DNA of 64,000 nt from Azospirillum endophyticum (GTDB lineage Bacteria; Pseudomonadota; Alphaproteobacteria; Azospirillales; Azospirillaceae), in assembly GCF_016595245.1 (NCBI RefSeq), contig NZ_JAENHM010000008.1, positions 55,618-119,617 on the forward strand. The letters are read 5' to 3'. The notes beneath the pieces were generated by a model, which did no database searches, was not told the DNA's origin, and saw only the letters and a program-made list of their open reading frames with translations. Numbering within the stretch: position 1 is the stretch's first letter; each line of letters starts with the position of its first letter. Made by a program: the position numbers and the translations under genes. Positions 51,721-63,760 of the stretch are shown here, piece by piece.

Positions 51721-52755
51721 TCAGACGGCCTGACGGGCGGAGCCGTCGGCGGCCCCGCCGTCCCCGGCATCGATTTGGCCGGCCTCTCCATGAATCCCCG
51801 GATTCGCCGCCAGCACGGCGTCGATGCGCTCGGCCCAGCCTTCCAGCCGCTGCGCCTCGGCCGCCCGGCGATACTCGGTGCCGAGCCCGTCCAGCAAGGC
51901 GCGGTCGGCGGCCAGCCGCTCCACCGCCACCCAGCGGTTCCAATCGGCGGCGAGCGACCAGCCGGGATCGCTCAGCCGCGCGTTGGGCAGCCGGTAATGG
52001 AAGGTCGGCCGCGGGCGGACATGCGGGTCCTTCATTGCCGCGGCCAGCCGGTCGCGGTCGAGATGGGCGAACAGCGGAAACAGGTCCAGTTCGCGGTTGC
52101 GGGTCGGGTTGTCGGCCAGATAATCGTCGATCAGCCCGCCGAGGTCGGGGCGGTAGCCGGGGTCGACCACCTTGGCGGCATAGGGTGTCGGAAAGGCGGC
52201 GATGAAGCCCGACAGGCGCCGGGTGAGGTCGACGCGGATTTCCCGCCGCAGCCAGGGGGCCAGAAGCAGGAAGGCCTTCAGCGTGTCCAGCACGTACTCG
52301 CCGTCGGTCCGCGCCACCTCGGGATTGAAGTGCAGGCCGAAGGCGAAGAGCGGGCTGGCCTCCGTTCCGGCGGCGCCCAGCGCGCGCAGGCAGGCGACCA
52401 TTTCCTCCAGTTCCGGCATCTGCTCCACCGTCACCGGCGGTGCCGCGATCTCGAACGGCATCACCAGGCTGCCGATGTTGCCCCATAGCGGCCGCAAGGG
52501 GTCCAGCATCGCCGTTCCTCCCTTGCCGCTATGGGCGGACCGCATGTCCAGTTCCACCGTGAAGTCGCCGAGCCGGGTGCCCGTCACCAGGCAGCGGTGC
52601 GGGTTCTCGACGGTGACGCTGCCCCCGAACAGCCGCTGCACGCAGGCCGCGGCGGACGGCGCGTCCAGATCGGCGAATTCGAGTTCCACCCCCACGCGGC
52701 GCGGCGTGCCCTGGGAGGTGGTGCGGAGCGGGGGGGTGAGGAAGGATCTGGTCAT
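51721..52755 (-). CDS. Amidoligase (ATP-dependent COOH-NH2 ligase family, glutamine-synthetase-like fold)
   Basis: A 344-residue protein of the amidoligase_2 family. It has RRVGVELEFADLD near the N-terminus (the family's conserved Glu pair that binds Mg-ATP), DFTVELDMRS, PFEIAAPPVT and FGLHFNPEV (conserved His). These enzymes form amide or peptide bonds between small molecules or on proteins. The gene precedes and nearly overlaps the C26-type hydrolase, giving a two-gene module. The product has no signal peptide. I cannot predict the substrate; the family is little characterised. Confidence 0.82.
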   Translation of the reverse strand: MTRSFLTPPLRTTSQGTPRRVGVELEFADLDAPSAAACVQRLFGGSVTVENPHRCLVTGTRLGDFTVELDMRSAHSGKGGTAMLDPLRPLWGNIGSLVMPFEIAAPPVTVEQMPELEEMVACLRALGAAGTEASPLFAFGLHFNPEVARTDGEYVLDTLKAFLLLAPWLRREIRVDLTRRLSGFIAAFPTPYAAKVVDPGYRPDLGGLIDDYLADNPTRNRELDLFPLFAHLDRDRLAAAMKDPHVRPRPTFHYRLPNARLSDPGWSLAADWNRWVAVERLAADRALLDGLGTEYRRAAEAQRLEGWAERIDAVLAANPGIHGEAGQIDAGDGGAADGSARQAV

Positions 52756-53134
52756 TGTCGGCCTTCAGCAGCGCAAGCCTTCAACAGGCCATCCCGCACC
52801 CTGTTCCCTCGCCATCGCCAAGGGAAAGATTTCGGGTTCGGAAGACGTCGTGGACCATCGCAAGGCTTGGGAAGAAGCTTGTCGCGAAGGCTTACCCCTT
52901 TTGAAGCCACCGTCCGATCGAGGTATATTCCAGTTGTTGATGTAAATACGGTTCGAATGTCGGAGATTCAGGAGGCGTCGACCATCTTTCGTTCATGTCC
53001 TTCCACCTGTGCGGGGTCGCTGTTTTCTAAATTAACCGGCGCTTAACCATAAGTGCGTTAGCGATAGGCATGCGGAACGGTGGGACATCTGGTGCTCCAT
53101 CCGGTCTGCTTCCCGGAGGAGCCTCGTCTACGCC
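52756..53134. other. Intergenic region upstream of the hybrid kinase
   Basis: A 379-base gap between divergent genes. No gene is visible. Bases about 52920-53060 are markedly AT-rich for this genome (ATTCCAGTTGTTGATGTAAA, then CTAAATTAACC and TTAACCATAAG) and are probably promoter for the kinase. I see no clear operator repeats. Confidence 0.4.
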
Positions 53135-56100
53135 ATGACCCTTCTGGCACGCCTCTTCATCCTGGTTCTGCTCGCGGTCCTGCCGGCGATCGGCATCCAG
53201 ATCTACAGCGTGCTCGAACAACGGGCGGAGCGCGAGGCGGAGGTGACGCTCCAGGCCGAACGGCTCCTGCGCCTGGTGGAGGGAGAGCATTTCCGTATCA
53301 TCGACAGCGCCCGCCTGATGGTGACGGCGCTGAGCGAGTCCCGGTTCCTGCGCCGGGGCGAGATCGACAACTGCCAATCCTATCTGGAGCGGCTGGCGGC
53401 CCGCTCGGTCGACTACCGCACCCTGTCGATCAGCGACGCCGAGGGCCGCATCCTGTGCAGCGCCGACCCGGCGCGCATCGGTGCTTCGCTGGCCGTCCAG
53501 CCGCATTTCCGCCGGGCGATGAGCCAGGGGCGCTTTGCCGTCGGCGAATGGACGGTCAGCCATTCCGGTGACGTCGGCGGCGAATTGCCGGTCGCCGCTC
53601 CCTATGTCGACAGCGAAGGCCGGCGGGCCGGCGTGGTCGCCGTGTCGCTGGACGTGCCGCGTTTGACCGCCATGTTCGCCGCCCGCCCGATGCCGGAGAA
53701 CACGACCCTGACCGTCGCCGACCGGTCCGGCACCATCCTGGTCAAGCTGGGCACCCCGGGCCGGGCCGGCGAACGGCTGCCGGACAGCTATCTGGCGCTG
53801 CTGTCGGAGCGGGAGACGGGTGTCGCCATGCTGCCCGGGCTGGATGGTGTGTCGCGCATCCTGGCCTATTCCCCGCCGTCCGCCGGCATCCGCGACCTGT
53901 TCATCAGCGTCGGCGTCGACCGCGGCGCCGCCATGGGGGTGGTGGACCGCGCCACCCGCGACGGGTTGCTGATGACCTTGTCCGGCTTCCTGGTCGCCGC
54001 CGCCGCCGCCTGGATCGGCGGCACCCTGTTCATCCGCCGCCCGGTCGATGCGCTGGTCCGCGCCGCCCGCGACTGGAGCGAGGGCAAGACCGCCACCCGG
54101 GTCAAGCTGTCCGACCGCTCGTCGGAGATCGGCCAGCTCGGCCACGCCTTCGACATGATGGCCGGGCGGCTGGAGGCGCGCGAAGCGGCGTTGCGCCAAT
54201 CGGAGAGCCATATCCGCGCCGTCCTGGACGCCCTGCCGGCCTATGTCGGCGTGCTGACGCCGGACGGGGCGGTGGCCCAGGTCAACCGCGCCGCCGCCGA
54301 TGCCGCCGGCTTGCCGCCCGCCCGCATCATCGGCCGTCCCTTCGACGAAATCTGCTGGCTGTCCTTCGACGATGCCGGGCGCGAGCGGCTGCGCCAGGCT
54401 CTGGCGCTGGGGGCCGGCGGCCGTTCCTCCCGCTTCGACGCCGGGCTGCGGCTGTCGGCGGGCAGGGATGCGGCGCCGCGGGAAATGACGGTGGACGTCA
54501 ACCTGACGCCGATGGTCGATGCGGACGGCCATGTCACCCACCTGATCGCGACCGGTATCGACATCACCGAACGCAAGCGCACCGAGGAGGCGCTGCGCGT
54601 CGCCGAGGAACGCGTGCGCACCGGCCTGCGCAATTCCGGCGTGGTGGTCTTCAACCAGGATCGTGACCTGCGCTACACGTGGTCGCATTCGGAGTGGCTC
54701 GGCTTCTCCCCCGACGGGCTGATCGGCCGTACCGACGCCGACCTGTTCGACCAGCGTGAGGATGCCGACGGAATGATGGCGCTGAAGCGCCGCGTCCTGG
54801 ACAGCGGCATCGGCGCGCGCGAAGAGGTGCGCATCCGCTGCAAGGGCGAGGAGCGCTTCTTCGACCTGACCGTCGACCCGTTGCGCGACCCGTCCGGCCG
54901 GGTGGAGGGCGTCACCTGCGCCGCCGTCGACGTCACCGACCGCAAAAAGGCCGAGGCCGAGCTGCACCGTGCGCGGGAGGAGGCCGACCAGGCCAACGAC
55001 GGCAAGTCGAAGTTCCTCGCCGCCGCCAGCCACGACCTGCGCCAGCCGGTCCAGTCGCTCTATCTCTTCACCGCGGCGCTGAGCGACCGGTTGCAGGGCC
55101 ATTCGGCGCTGCCGATCCTCGACAACATCCGCCAGGGGCTGGATACGCTGAAGAGCCTGCTGGACGGGCTGCTGGACATGTCGCGGCTGGAATCCGGCAA
55201 GATCGTCGCCGCTCCGGTCGAGGTGCGGCTGAACCAGCTGCTCGGCCGGCTGGTCGCCGAATACGGCCCGCGCGCCGCCCAGAAGGGGCTGGAACTGCGC
55301 GCCGTGCCGACCCGCGTCTGGGTCCGCACCGATCCTGCCCATCTGGAGCGCATCCTGCGCAATCTCGTCGAGAACGCGCTGCGCTATACCGCCAAGGGCA
55401 AGGTGCTGCTGGGCTGCCGCCGGACGCCGTCGGGCATGCGGGTGGAGGTGTGGGACACCGGCAGCGGCATCCCCGCCGACCGGCTGGAGGACATCTTCGA
55501 GGAGTTCACCCAGCTGGGCGAACGCAGCGAACGCGGCCTCGGCCTGGGGCTGGCCATCGTCAAGCGCCTGTCGCGGCTGCTCGGCCATCCGGTGACGGTG
55601 CGCTCGTGGGAGGGCAAGGGTTCGGTCTTCTCGGTCGAGTTGCCGCGGGTGATCCTGGGCACCCCGCGTGCCGCCAACGGCACCGCCGCCGCGGCGGCGA
55701 CCCTGGCGCGCCGTTCCGCCGCCAACGATGCGGCCGACAGTGCCGCCAACGACCGCGGGCAGGCGATCAGCGCCATCGCCAACGCCTTCGGCGGCGGCCG
55801 GACCGGCGGCCGAAGCGGCGGCGGGGCGGCGAAGACGATACCCGCTCCGGTCGCCGCCCCTCCGGTCGCCGCCCCTCCGGTCGCTATGCCGGCAACGGTT
55901 GGGGCCGGGTCCGCAGCCGCATCCGGAGCGGCCGCGTCCGGAACAGCCAAGGGCATGGTGCTGGTGATCGACGACGAGGCGATCATCCTGCTTGGCCTCA
56001 AAGCGATCCTGGAGGGTTGGGGCTACGACGTGCTGACCGCCAAGTCGGGCGACCAGGCGCTGGAGCGGCTGCGCGCCGACGGCCGCTGCCCGCAGATCGT

Positions 56101-56317
56101 GCTGGCCGACTACCAGCTCCAGCAGGGCCGCACCGGTCCGGAAGCGGTGAGCGCCGTCCAGACCATGCTGGGCCAGACCGTTCCCGGCATCATCCTGACC
56201 GGCGACACCAACCCCGAACGGCAGGAGGAGGCCGAACGCCGCGGCTTCCGCCTCCTGCACAAGCCGGTCTTCCCCAACGACCTCCGTCGCATGATGGCGA
56301 GCGCCGGGGCGGCGTGA
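53135..56317 (+). CDS. Hybrid sensor histidine kinase: periplasmic Cache, HAMP, two PAS, kinase, receiver
   Basis: A 1060-residue transmembrane kinase. Membrane segments near 5-24 and 278-300 flank a periplasmic dCache-type sensor. Then come HAMP (about 300-352), PAS (about 362-490), a second PAS (about 495-610), HisKA with H633 in AAASHDLRQP (the variant with Arg-Gln-Pro), HATPase with GLGLGLAIVKRL, a 100-residue Ala/Gly/Pro linker containing the repeat PVAAPPVAAPPVA, and a receiver with D992 (LADYQLQQG). The ligand is unknown and no response regulator gene is adjacent. Confidence 0.92.
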   Translation: MTLLARLFILVLLAVLPAIGIQIYSVLEQRAEREAEVTLQAERLLRLVEGEHFRIIDSARLMVTALSESRFLRRGEIDNCQSYLERLAARSVDYRTLSISDAEGRILCSADPARIGASLAVQPHFRRAMSQGRFAVGEWTVSHSGDVGGELPVAAPYVDSEGRRAGVVAVSLDVPRLTAMFAARPMPENTTLTVADRSGTILVKLGTPGRAGERLPDSYLALLSERETGVAMLPGLDGVSRILAYSPPSAGIRDLFISVGVDRGAAMGVVDRATRDGLLMTLSGFLVAAAAAWIGGTLFIRRPVDALVRAARDWSEGKTATRVKLSDRSSEIGQLGHAFDMMAGRLEAREAALRQSESHIRAVLDALPAYVGVLTPDGAVAQVNRAAADAAGLPPARIIGRPFDEICWLSFDDAGRERLRQALALGAGGRSSRFDAGLRLSAGRDAAPREMTVDVNLTPMVDADGHVTHLIATGIDITERKRTEEALRVAEERVRTGLRNSGVVVFNQDRDLRYTWSHSEWLGFSPDGLIGRTDADLFDQREDADGMMALKRRVLDSGIGAREEVRIRCKGEERFFDLTVDPLRDPSGRVEGVTCAAVDVTDRKKAEAELHRAREEADQANDGKSKFLAAASHDLRQPVQSLYLFTAALSDRLQGHSALPILDNIRQGLDTLKSLLDGLLDMSRLESGKIVAAPVEVRLNQLLGRLVAEYGPRAAQKGLELRAVPTRVWVRTDPAHLERILRNLVENALRYTAKGKVLLGCRRTPSGMRVEVWDTGSGIPADRLEDIFEEFTQLGERSERGLGLGLAIVKRLSRLLGHPVTVRSWEGKGSVFSVELPRVILGTPRAANGTAAAAATLARRSAANDAADSAANDRGQAISAIANAFGGGRTGGRSGGGAAKTIPAPVAAPPVAAPPVAMPATVGAGSAAASGAAASGTAKGMVLVIDDEAIILLGLKAILEGWGYDVLTAKSGDQALERLRADGRCPQIVLADYQLQQGRTGPEAVSAVQTMLGQTVPGIILTGDTNPERQEEAERRGFRLLHKPVFPNDLRRMMASAGAA

Positions 56318-56368
56318 GGAAAGAGGGCGCAGTTTTTGCCCACAGAGAAGATGTCCGAAGTTAATGTT

Positions 56369-56593
56369 TCATATCAATGCGTTATGTGCGCCTAAGCAGG
56401 CAGGAGCAGATCTTGCGGCGAATGCATTGGCTTCGGTTTCGTGGCGCCCTCCGCGTCCGTAGGGGATGTGGCCGAGGATCCAGTGGCCGATCTCGTGGGC
56501 GATCGAGAATCTCTTCCGCGAACTTCCGTCGGAGCGGCGGGGTCCGGACGCATCTGGGCTGCCCGTGAGATAGCGCAGGCGTCTACTGCACAT
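56369..56593 (-). pseudogene. Remnant of an ImmA/IrrE-type metallopeptidase
   Basis: A 74-residue frame that contains the zinc-protease core FSIAHEIGHWILGH (HExxH with the following His) and ETEANAFAA, the standard signature of ImmA/IrrE peptidases, which normally span 150 or more residues with an N-terminal helical region. Here the leading part is short and unlike the family and the trailing part ends early, so it is a fragment. It lies just behind the fic gene and points to a decayed phage or mobile-element immunity module. Confidence 0.7.
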
Positions 56594-56598
56594 CGATC

Positions 56599-58164
56599 TT
56601 ACGGTTGTAGCTGGCTGATTGAGTCAGTGCTGCTCGAACACCGCACGCGCTCGGCGATGAAGTCGGTGAAGGGGCGCAGGTCTATGTCGATGCTCGCCCG
56701 ATCAAGGGACTCCAGGTACGTGGCCCGGTCCTCGTGCCTGATGATCGTCCACGGATAGCCGCCCGACGCCAGCATGGCGTTCATTAAGAAGCGCGCTGAT
56801 CGGCCGTTCCCATCCGGGAACGGGTGGATGAAGCCGATCATCCAGTGCCCCAGCACCGCTCGCACCGCCGGCTCCGGCTCCTCGCGCAGCAACGCGAACA
56901 GTCCCTCCATCGCGTCGCGCAGCGACTCAGCGCGTGGCGGGATATAGCGTGACGTGCGTAGGTATGCCGGTCCCGACCGGTAGCCCGCCATCGCGGTCAC
57001 GGGCACGGCGCCGGCGGCGATGCCCGGTTGGAGCATTTCACGGTACCAGACCCGCAGTCCCTGTTCGCACAGTGCCGCCGCGTTGCCGCCGGCAAGAATC
57101 CTGTCCACCGTCTCCTTGACCGCCTGGAACGCCTGCCAGTAGCCCCGCGCCGCTAGGGCGTTGGCGTCCTTGCGGTCGCGCTCGTTGCCTTTCGGGTCCC
57201 AACCTCCGAAGCGCACGCGCTCAATCAGATCGGGCGTGACCCGGTAGCCTTCGATGGACAGTGAGTGGTAGGCGTCGCTGACATAGATCTCGTCGATGCG
57301 TTCCAGGTATGCCGTGGGATCGGCCGGCAGGCCTGGAGGCGCCGGGAACCGCTCCAACACCACCGAACGCGCCGCCCCCCACATCGTGCGCAGGCGCCCA
57401 ACGATGGCCGGCTCGTTGCGCGTCGCCGCATTGACAGCTTTGCTGTTGAAGGGGTTGGTTTCGGTGACCCGGTACGTCGCTGCCGTCATGCCAGCCACGA
57501 CCTCGTCCGCGATGTCGCCCCGGCCGATGTGACGGAAGGCGCCGGCCAGCCGCCCGGCGACGACCGAGTGGCCTCCCCCCAGCAGCAGCGCCAGCAACGG
57601 CGACGGATCGCGCACCGCCGAAAGGCAGACCTGTGCCTCGATAGGCGAGCGCGTGAAGAACGCCGGCGGCACCCGCACCAGCCCGGCCTCCAGCGAGAAC
57701 AGCCGCAGGTCGTCGCGCATCACCAGCTCCGTTCTGGACGGCAGCGCCTTTTCCTTGAAGTCGTAAAGCGACGTGCCAAACAGCAGTGACACGTTGTTGT
57801 TCGATCCTCTGGACGAGTAGATGAGCACCTGCGTCGGAACGACCGTGTTCTCCGCATGGAGCATCAATGACTGTTCAGCTCCGAGGTGCCAATCATCGCC
57901 GAACCGCGTCTCGCAGTAGCGCGCGCAGAACTCGCACAGGGACGCAAACCAAGGGGTGCTGTCCCCGGGCCGTCCGTCCGGGTCGGCGCAGATCAGCCAG
58001 CCGCGCATCACCTCTTGCAGGAAGCGCTGCTGGAGCAGCCGCGCGCGATGCACGCGCGTCAACTCGTCGGAGCGGAACACCCGCCGTCCGTCCTGCTGCA
58101 GCTTCTGCAACTCCGTCAGGGAAGCCGCCAGCCTCTCGTTCGGTGTTGCCAATGCCCCCTCCAT
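56599..58164 (-). CDS. Fic-domain AMPylation-type protein with long N-terminal extension
   Basis: A 521-residue protein. The Fic core (about 290-500) has the active-site motif HPFPDGNGRSARF near 446-458, with catalytic His and the complete nucleotide-binding loop, and the helix SLSIEG near 298-303 that matches the autoinhibitory [ST]xxxE[GN] motif of class II Fic proteins. The first 260 residues are an extra region, partly resembling AbiEi-type winged-helix antitoxin proteins, but I am not sure of that. It likely modifies a cellular target with a nucleotide. Base composition is lower in GC than neighbours, suggesting transfer. Confidence 0.85.
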   Translation of the reverse strand: MEGALATPNERLAASLTELQKLQQDGRRVFRSDELTRVHRARLLQQRFLQEVMRGWLICADPDGRPGDSTPWFASLCEFCARYCETRFGDDWHLGAEQSLMLHAENTVVPTQVLIYSSRGSNNNVSLLFGTSLYDFKEKALPSRTELVMRDDLRLFSLEAGLVRVPPAFFTRSPIEAQVCLSAVRDPSPLLALLLGGGHSVVAGRLAGAFRHIGRGDIADEVVAGMTAATYRVTETNPFNSKAVNAATRNEPAIVGRLRTMWGAARSVVLERFPAPPGLPADPTAYLERIDEIYVSDAYHSLSIEGYRVTPDLIERVRFGGWDPKGNERDRKDANALAARGYWQAFQAVKETVDRILAGGNAAALCEQGLRVWYREMLQPGIAAGAVPVTAMAGYRSGPAYLRTSRYIPPRAESLRDAMEGLFALLREEPEPAVRAVLGHWMIGFIHPFPDGNGRSARFLMNAMLASGGYPWTIIRHEDRATYLESLDRASIDIDLRPFTDFIAERVRCSSSTDSISQLQP

Positions 58165-58186
58165 CCGGCGCGGCTTGTGATCATTT

Positions 58187-58282
58187 TTAGTATATGGCGC
58201 GCCACTGAATTTAGTGCCAAGCGCTTCTCAATTCTTAGTCTTTAGCGCTTCACGATAGTTAGTGCGAGCATCAATCTGGCAC
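58187..58282. promoter_or_regulatory. Iteron-like array with exact 24-bp period upstream of fic
   Basis: TTAGT starts at 58187, 58211, 58235 and 58259, each exactly 24 bases apart. In the first three units TTAGT is followed after five bases by GCGC; the fourth keeps only TTAGTGCGA. The array begins 23 bases before the fic ATG (minus strand) and covers the presumed promoter, which is AT-rich. It looks like a multimeric operator. The rest of the 551-base gap up to 58715 has no gene, only the acnA terminator. Confidence 0.75.
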
Positions 58283-58660
58283 ATAAACAGCTGATATAAA
58301 GAGAATTTTTGCGCGCAGAGAGATGCTTCTTCGGGGGCTGAGACAGTGTTTTTGATGTTCCGTCGCGGGCCGAGCTGCAAGTTCGAAGCGCGCGGCGGGG
58401 GCGGGGATTAAAGCTGGACTCCGCTGGATCGCCAAGCCGGCGCGAGCCGTTCGCAGGCTCGACACCGTGCCCGCCTGTTGCCATCCTTGTCGTGTTGACG
58501 ATCGCGGAGGCGACGATGATCCCCTGCCCAGCCTGAGAGCTCCCTCTTTTGCCCGAGGATGTCATCGGACTCTTGCGGGCGACGGAGTCCTTAGCGCAGA
58601 TCGTCCCCCGACGGAGGGCGGCATGCACGAGCTCCGGAAAATCCAGGTCCGTCAAAGCAA

Positions 58661-58692
58661 AAGGGCCGCTCCCCCCCGGGAAGCGGCCCTTT
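58661..58692 (-). terminator. acnA transcription terminator
   Basis: On the minus strand GAAAGGGCCGCTT, a C/G-rich loop, and AGCGGCCCTTTTGCTTTG: a 10-bp stem with flanking T run, 24 bases beyond the acnA stop codon. It is also T-rich on the plus strand. Confidence 0.85.
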
Positions 58693-58715
58693 CGCTTATC
58701 CGAACTCACACAGCC

Positions 58716-61406
<2,691 letters not shown>

Positions 61407-61795
61407 GGGAAGCCTCCTTAATTCTTGAATTGGGGCCTTTGGGTCGGGCGTGCGCCTTGGGCGGCGCTTGGGAGAGTGCTTCGGTTACGGTCCGGGTGAC
61501 GACGGTCGAAAGGGCGATCGGCCAAAAGACCCGAGGGCCAAACGACCTGATGATCGTTCAAAAGACTGGGGCGGCCGCAGCGCTGCCCGCGCGTCATGCA
61601 GGCAAGATGTAGGTCGCAGCCCCGGTAGATCAAACGCATGGCTCGAAGAAAGCGGAAGCATGGGCATGGGGGCGGGACGACGCTCCGAGCTCGCCTGCAA
61701 GCCGGCCGCCGTTCAATCTCCGCCGATCATCCTATGCCGTCTCGGCGAATGCCTTCTTTACTCATATGAACATCAGAAGGCTCTGTGCGGGTACC
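61407..61795. other. Intergenic region between acnA and the methyltransferase gene
   Basis: A 389-base gap upstream of acnA. I see no gene, tRNA or repeat. The last 60 bases before acnA contain the ribosome binding site; the AT-richer segment about 61735-61795 probably belongs to the 3' end of the methyltransferase transcript. Confidence 0.4.
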
Positions 61796-62863
61796 TTATG
61801 CCGGCTTCATCGCCACGTAGCGGACGAAGCGCAGTCCGTTGCCCAGCACCCGCAGCCGTGCCCACCAAAGCGCCAATTCACGCTTCAACGCCGCCAGCAC
61901 CGGCGCCGGCGGCGTCACGGCGGCGGCCAGCGTGTCGGCCAGCTTGCGCACCCGGTCGATGATGTGGCGGCGGTGCAGCCGTGTCAGATCCTCCGAGATG
62001 CGGAGGTCGAGGTTGCGCTGGGTCAACTCGTCGGCCATGCGGGTGGCGGTCCAGGGATAGACCTCCATCGGCTCCTCCTCCCGCCAGGCGTTCCAGCTGT
62101 CCCAGGAACCGGGAGTGCCGTCGATCACGTAATCGAACAGGGCGATGCCGCCCTTCGGCTTCACGCAGTCGCCGACGCGGTCGAGGAACAGGTCCTTGTC
62201 GCGCACGCGGTGGAGGATGCGGTCGGCCATGACGAGGTCGAAGCTGCCGGCCTGGTTGAAGTGTTCCGGATCGTAATGGGCGATCGGCGCCTTCTTCGAC
62301 AGGCCGAGCTCCTTCGAGCGGTCCATCGCCAGCTTCGCCAGCAGCGGCGACGCCTCCAGACCGGTCACCCAGGTGTCGCAGCTTTCCACCAGCGCGCGGG
62401 CGGTACCGCCGAGCCCGGCCGACAGGTCGAGCACGCTCTTGGCCGGGTTCAGCCCGAAGGAGCGGACGGAGTCGACCATCCACGCCGCTTCTTCCGGCCC
62501 GGTCATGTCCCGGCCCCAGAGAAGCTGCGCCCCCTCGCTGCGGGCCGGCGACCAGACGGGTTCGCCGTGGCGGTCGAGCTGCATCAGCGCCAGGCGGTCC
62601 AGCTCCGGATTGCCGCCGGCCGCCGGGTCCGGCAGGGCCGGGTTGGATGAGGACGCCACGGCCGAGGCTGCCGGGATGGCGGCGGTGCCGACCATGTCGA
62701 CGGGGCCGGACCGATGGCGGGCTGCCGAATTCCGCAGGGCAGACCGGTCTGAGACGCGGGGCAGGCGGGACAGGTCGTAGCCTTCCCACCAGGCGGCCAG
62801 ACGGACACGCCAGTCGGGATTTCGCCACCGCTCCAAATCCTGTGGACTGATCTGCGGAGTCAC
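61796..62863 (-). CDS. SAM-dependent class I methyltransferase
   Basis: A 355-residue protein with a Rossmann-fold methyltransferase domain in about 135-280: motif I VLDLSAGLGGTARAL, an acidic ribose-binding strand VTGLEAS, and motif IV DLVMADRILHRV. The N-terminal third is an extra, Ala/Pro-rich region with RWRNPDWRVRLAAWWEGYDLSRLP, and the C-terminal 70 residues are helical. I do not recognise a specific substrate; the family includes small-molecule and polyketide enzymes. Divergent from the Nudix gene. Frame intact. Confidence 0.82.
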   Translation of the reverse strand: MTPQISPQDLERWRNPDWRVRLAAWWEGYDLSRLPRVSDRSALRNSAARHRSGPVDMVGTAAIPAASAVASSSNPALPDPAAGGNPELDRLALMQLDRHGEPVWSPARSEGAQLLWGRDMTGPEEAAWMVDSVRSFGLNPAKSVLDLSAGLGGTARALVESCDTWVTGLEASPLLAKLAMDRSKELGLSKKAPIAHYDPEHFNQAGSFDLVMADRILHRVRDKDLFLDRVGDCVKPKGGIALFDYVIDGTPGSWDSWNAWREEEPMEVYPWTATRMADELTQRNLDLRISEDLTRLHRRHIIDRVRKLADTLAAAVTPPAPVLAALKRELALWWARLRVLGNGLRFVRYVAMKPA

Positions 62864-63120
62864 GCGCCTGCCCTTTCCAGGTATGGGCGGACCGGCGACC
62901 TACCCCATTCTGGGTATGGTGTCGACGTCCAGCGCCGTAATTTAGAAGTAAGCAGCGCGAACTTGTCTGTCAAGAAACCATTATTTAACGATTTCGACTT
63001 CGTTTTCCTCAATTGTCGGTAAATTTTACCTTTTTTGTCTACACGCCTCCTGCGTGCGGGCGTTGCGGCGTCCCTGCCGCCTCCCTATACTCCGGACGCA
63101 ACCGACGGAGGGGGCCTCGC

Positions 63121-63723
63121 GTGCCGATCGAAACCGGTGATCCCACCGGCAATCCCTGGACCGTGCTGACCAGCACGACGAAATACGAGAACGCCTGGAT
63201 GGAGGTGGTCGAACACAAGGTTCTGACCCCGAAGGGCGCCCCGGGCATCTACGGCGTCGTCCATCCCCGCAGCCTCGCCACCGGCGTGGTGCCGATCCAC
63301 GACGACGGCTCGGTGACGCTGGTCGGCCAGTACCGTTTTCCGCTGAAGCAATACAGCTGGGAAATCCCCGAAGGCGGCGGGCGCAAGGGCGTGGAGCCGC
63401 AGGAATCGGCGGCGCGCGAGCTGCGCGAGGAGACCGGCCTGACGGCGCGGCGCTGGATGCCGCTGATGAAGCTGCACCTGTCCAACTGCCTCACCGACGA
63501 GGTCGCCCATACCTTCGTCGCCTGGGGTTTGGAGCAGGGCGAGTCCGCCCCCGACGAAACCGAGGTGCTGGCGGTGCGCCGCGTGCCCTTCGCCGGGGTG
63601 ATCGACATGGTGCTGGCCGGGGCCATCACCGACGCCATGGCGGTCGCCAGCCTGCTGAAGCTGCGGATCCTGGCGGCGGAAGAGGCGCTGCCCGAGGATC
63701 TCGCCGCCCTTCTCCGCCTCTGA
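63121..63723 (+). CDS. Nudix hydrolase, ADP-ribose pyrophosphatase-like
   Basis: A 200-residue pyrophosphohydrolase. The Nudix box is complete: GGGRKGVEPQESAARELREETG (split here: GGGRKGVEPQES, then AARELREETG), with the metal-binding REL-EE-G residues. The order of strands before it (VGQYRFPLKQYSWEIPEGG) matches ADP-ribose pyrophosphatases. Translation starts at GTG 63121, six bases after GGAGGGGG, because no in-frame ATG has a good site. Substrate preference is inferred from the family. Confidence 0.9.
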   Translation: MPIETGDPTGNPWTVLTSTTKYENAWMEVVEHKVLTPKGAPGIYGVVHPRSLATGVVPIHDDGSVTLVGQYRFPLKQYSWEIPEGGGRKGVEPQESAARELREETGLTARRWMPLMKLHLSNCLTDEVAHTFVAWGLEQGESAPDETEVLAVRRVPFAGVIDMVLAGAITDAMAVASLLKLRILAAEEALPEDLAALLRL

Positions 63724-63760
63724 TCCGCCCGCATAGCGGACCTCCAGTCATCGGACCTTC

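Noticed and set aside
53027..56260. A 1077-codon open frame on the minus strand opposite the second hybrid kinase
   Set aside because: It is the mirror of a GC-rich coding region, has no recognisable domain, is dominated by Arg/Gln/Gly/His, and the plus-strand kinase accounts for the whole region.
58187..58282. Plasmid replication origin (iterons)
   Set aside because: The 24-bp period recalls plasmid iterons, but there is no replication initiator gene and no DnaA box nearby; an operator for fic is the simpler reading.
58271..58465. Short open frame containing ARFELAARPATEHQK
   Set aside because: It resembles noncoding sequence that turns up in annotations of related genomes; it has no ribosome binding site and overlaps the iteron array.
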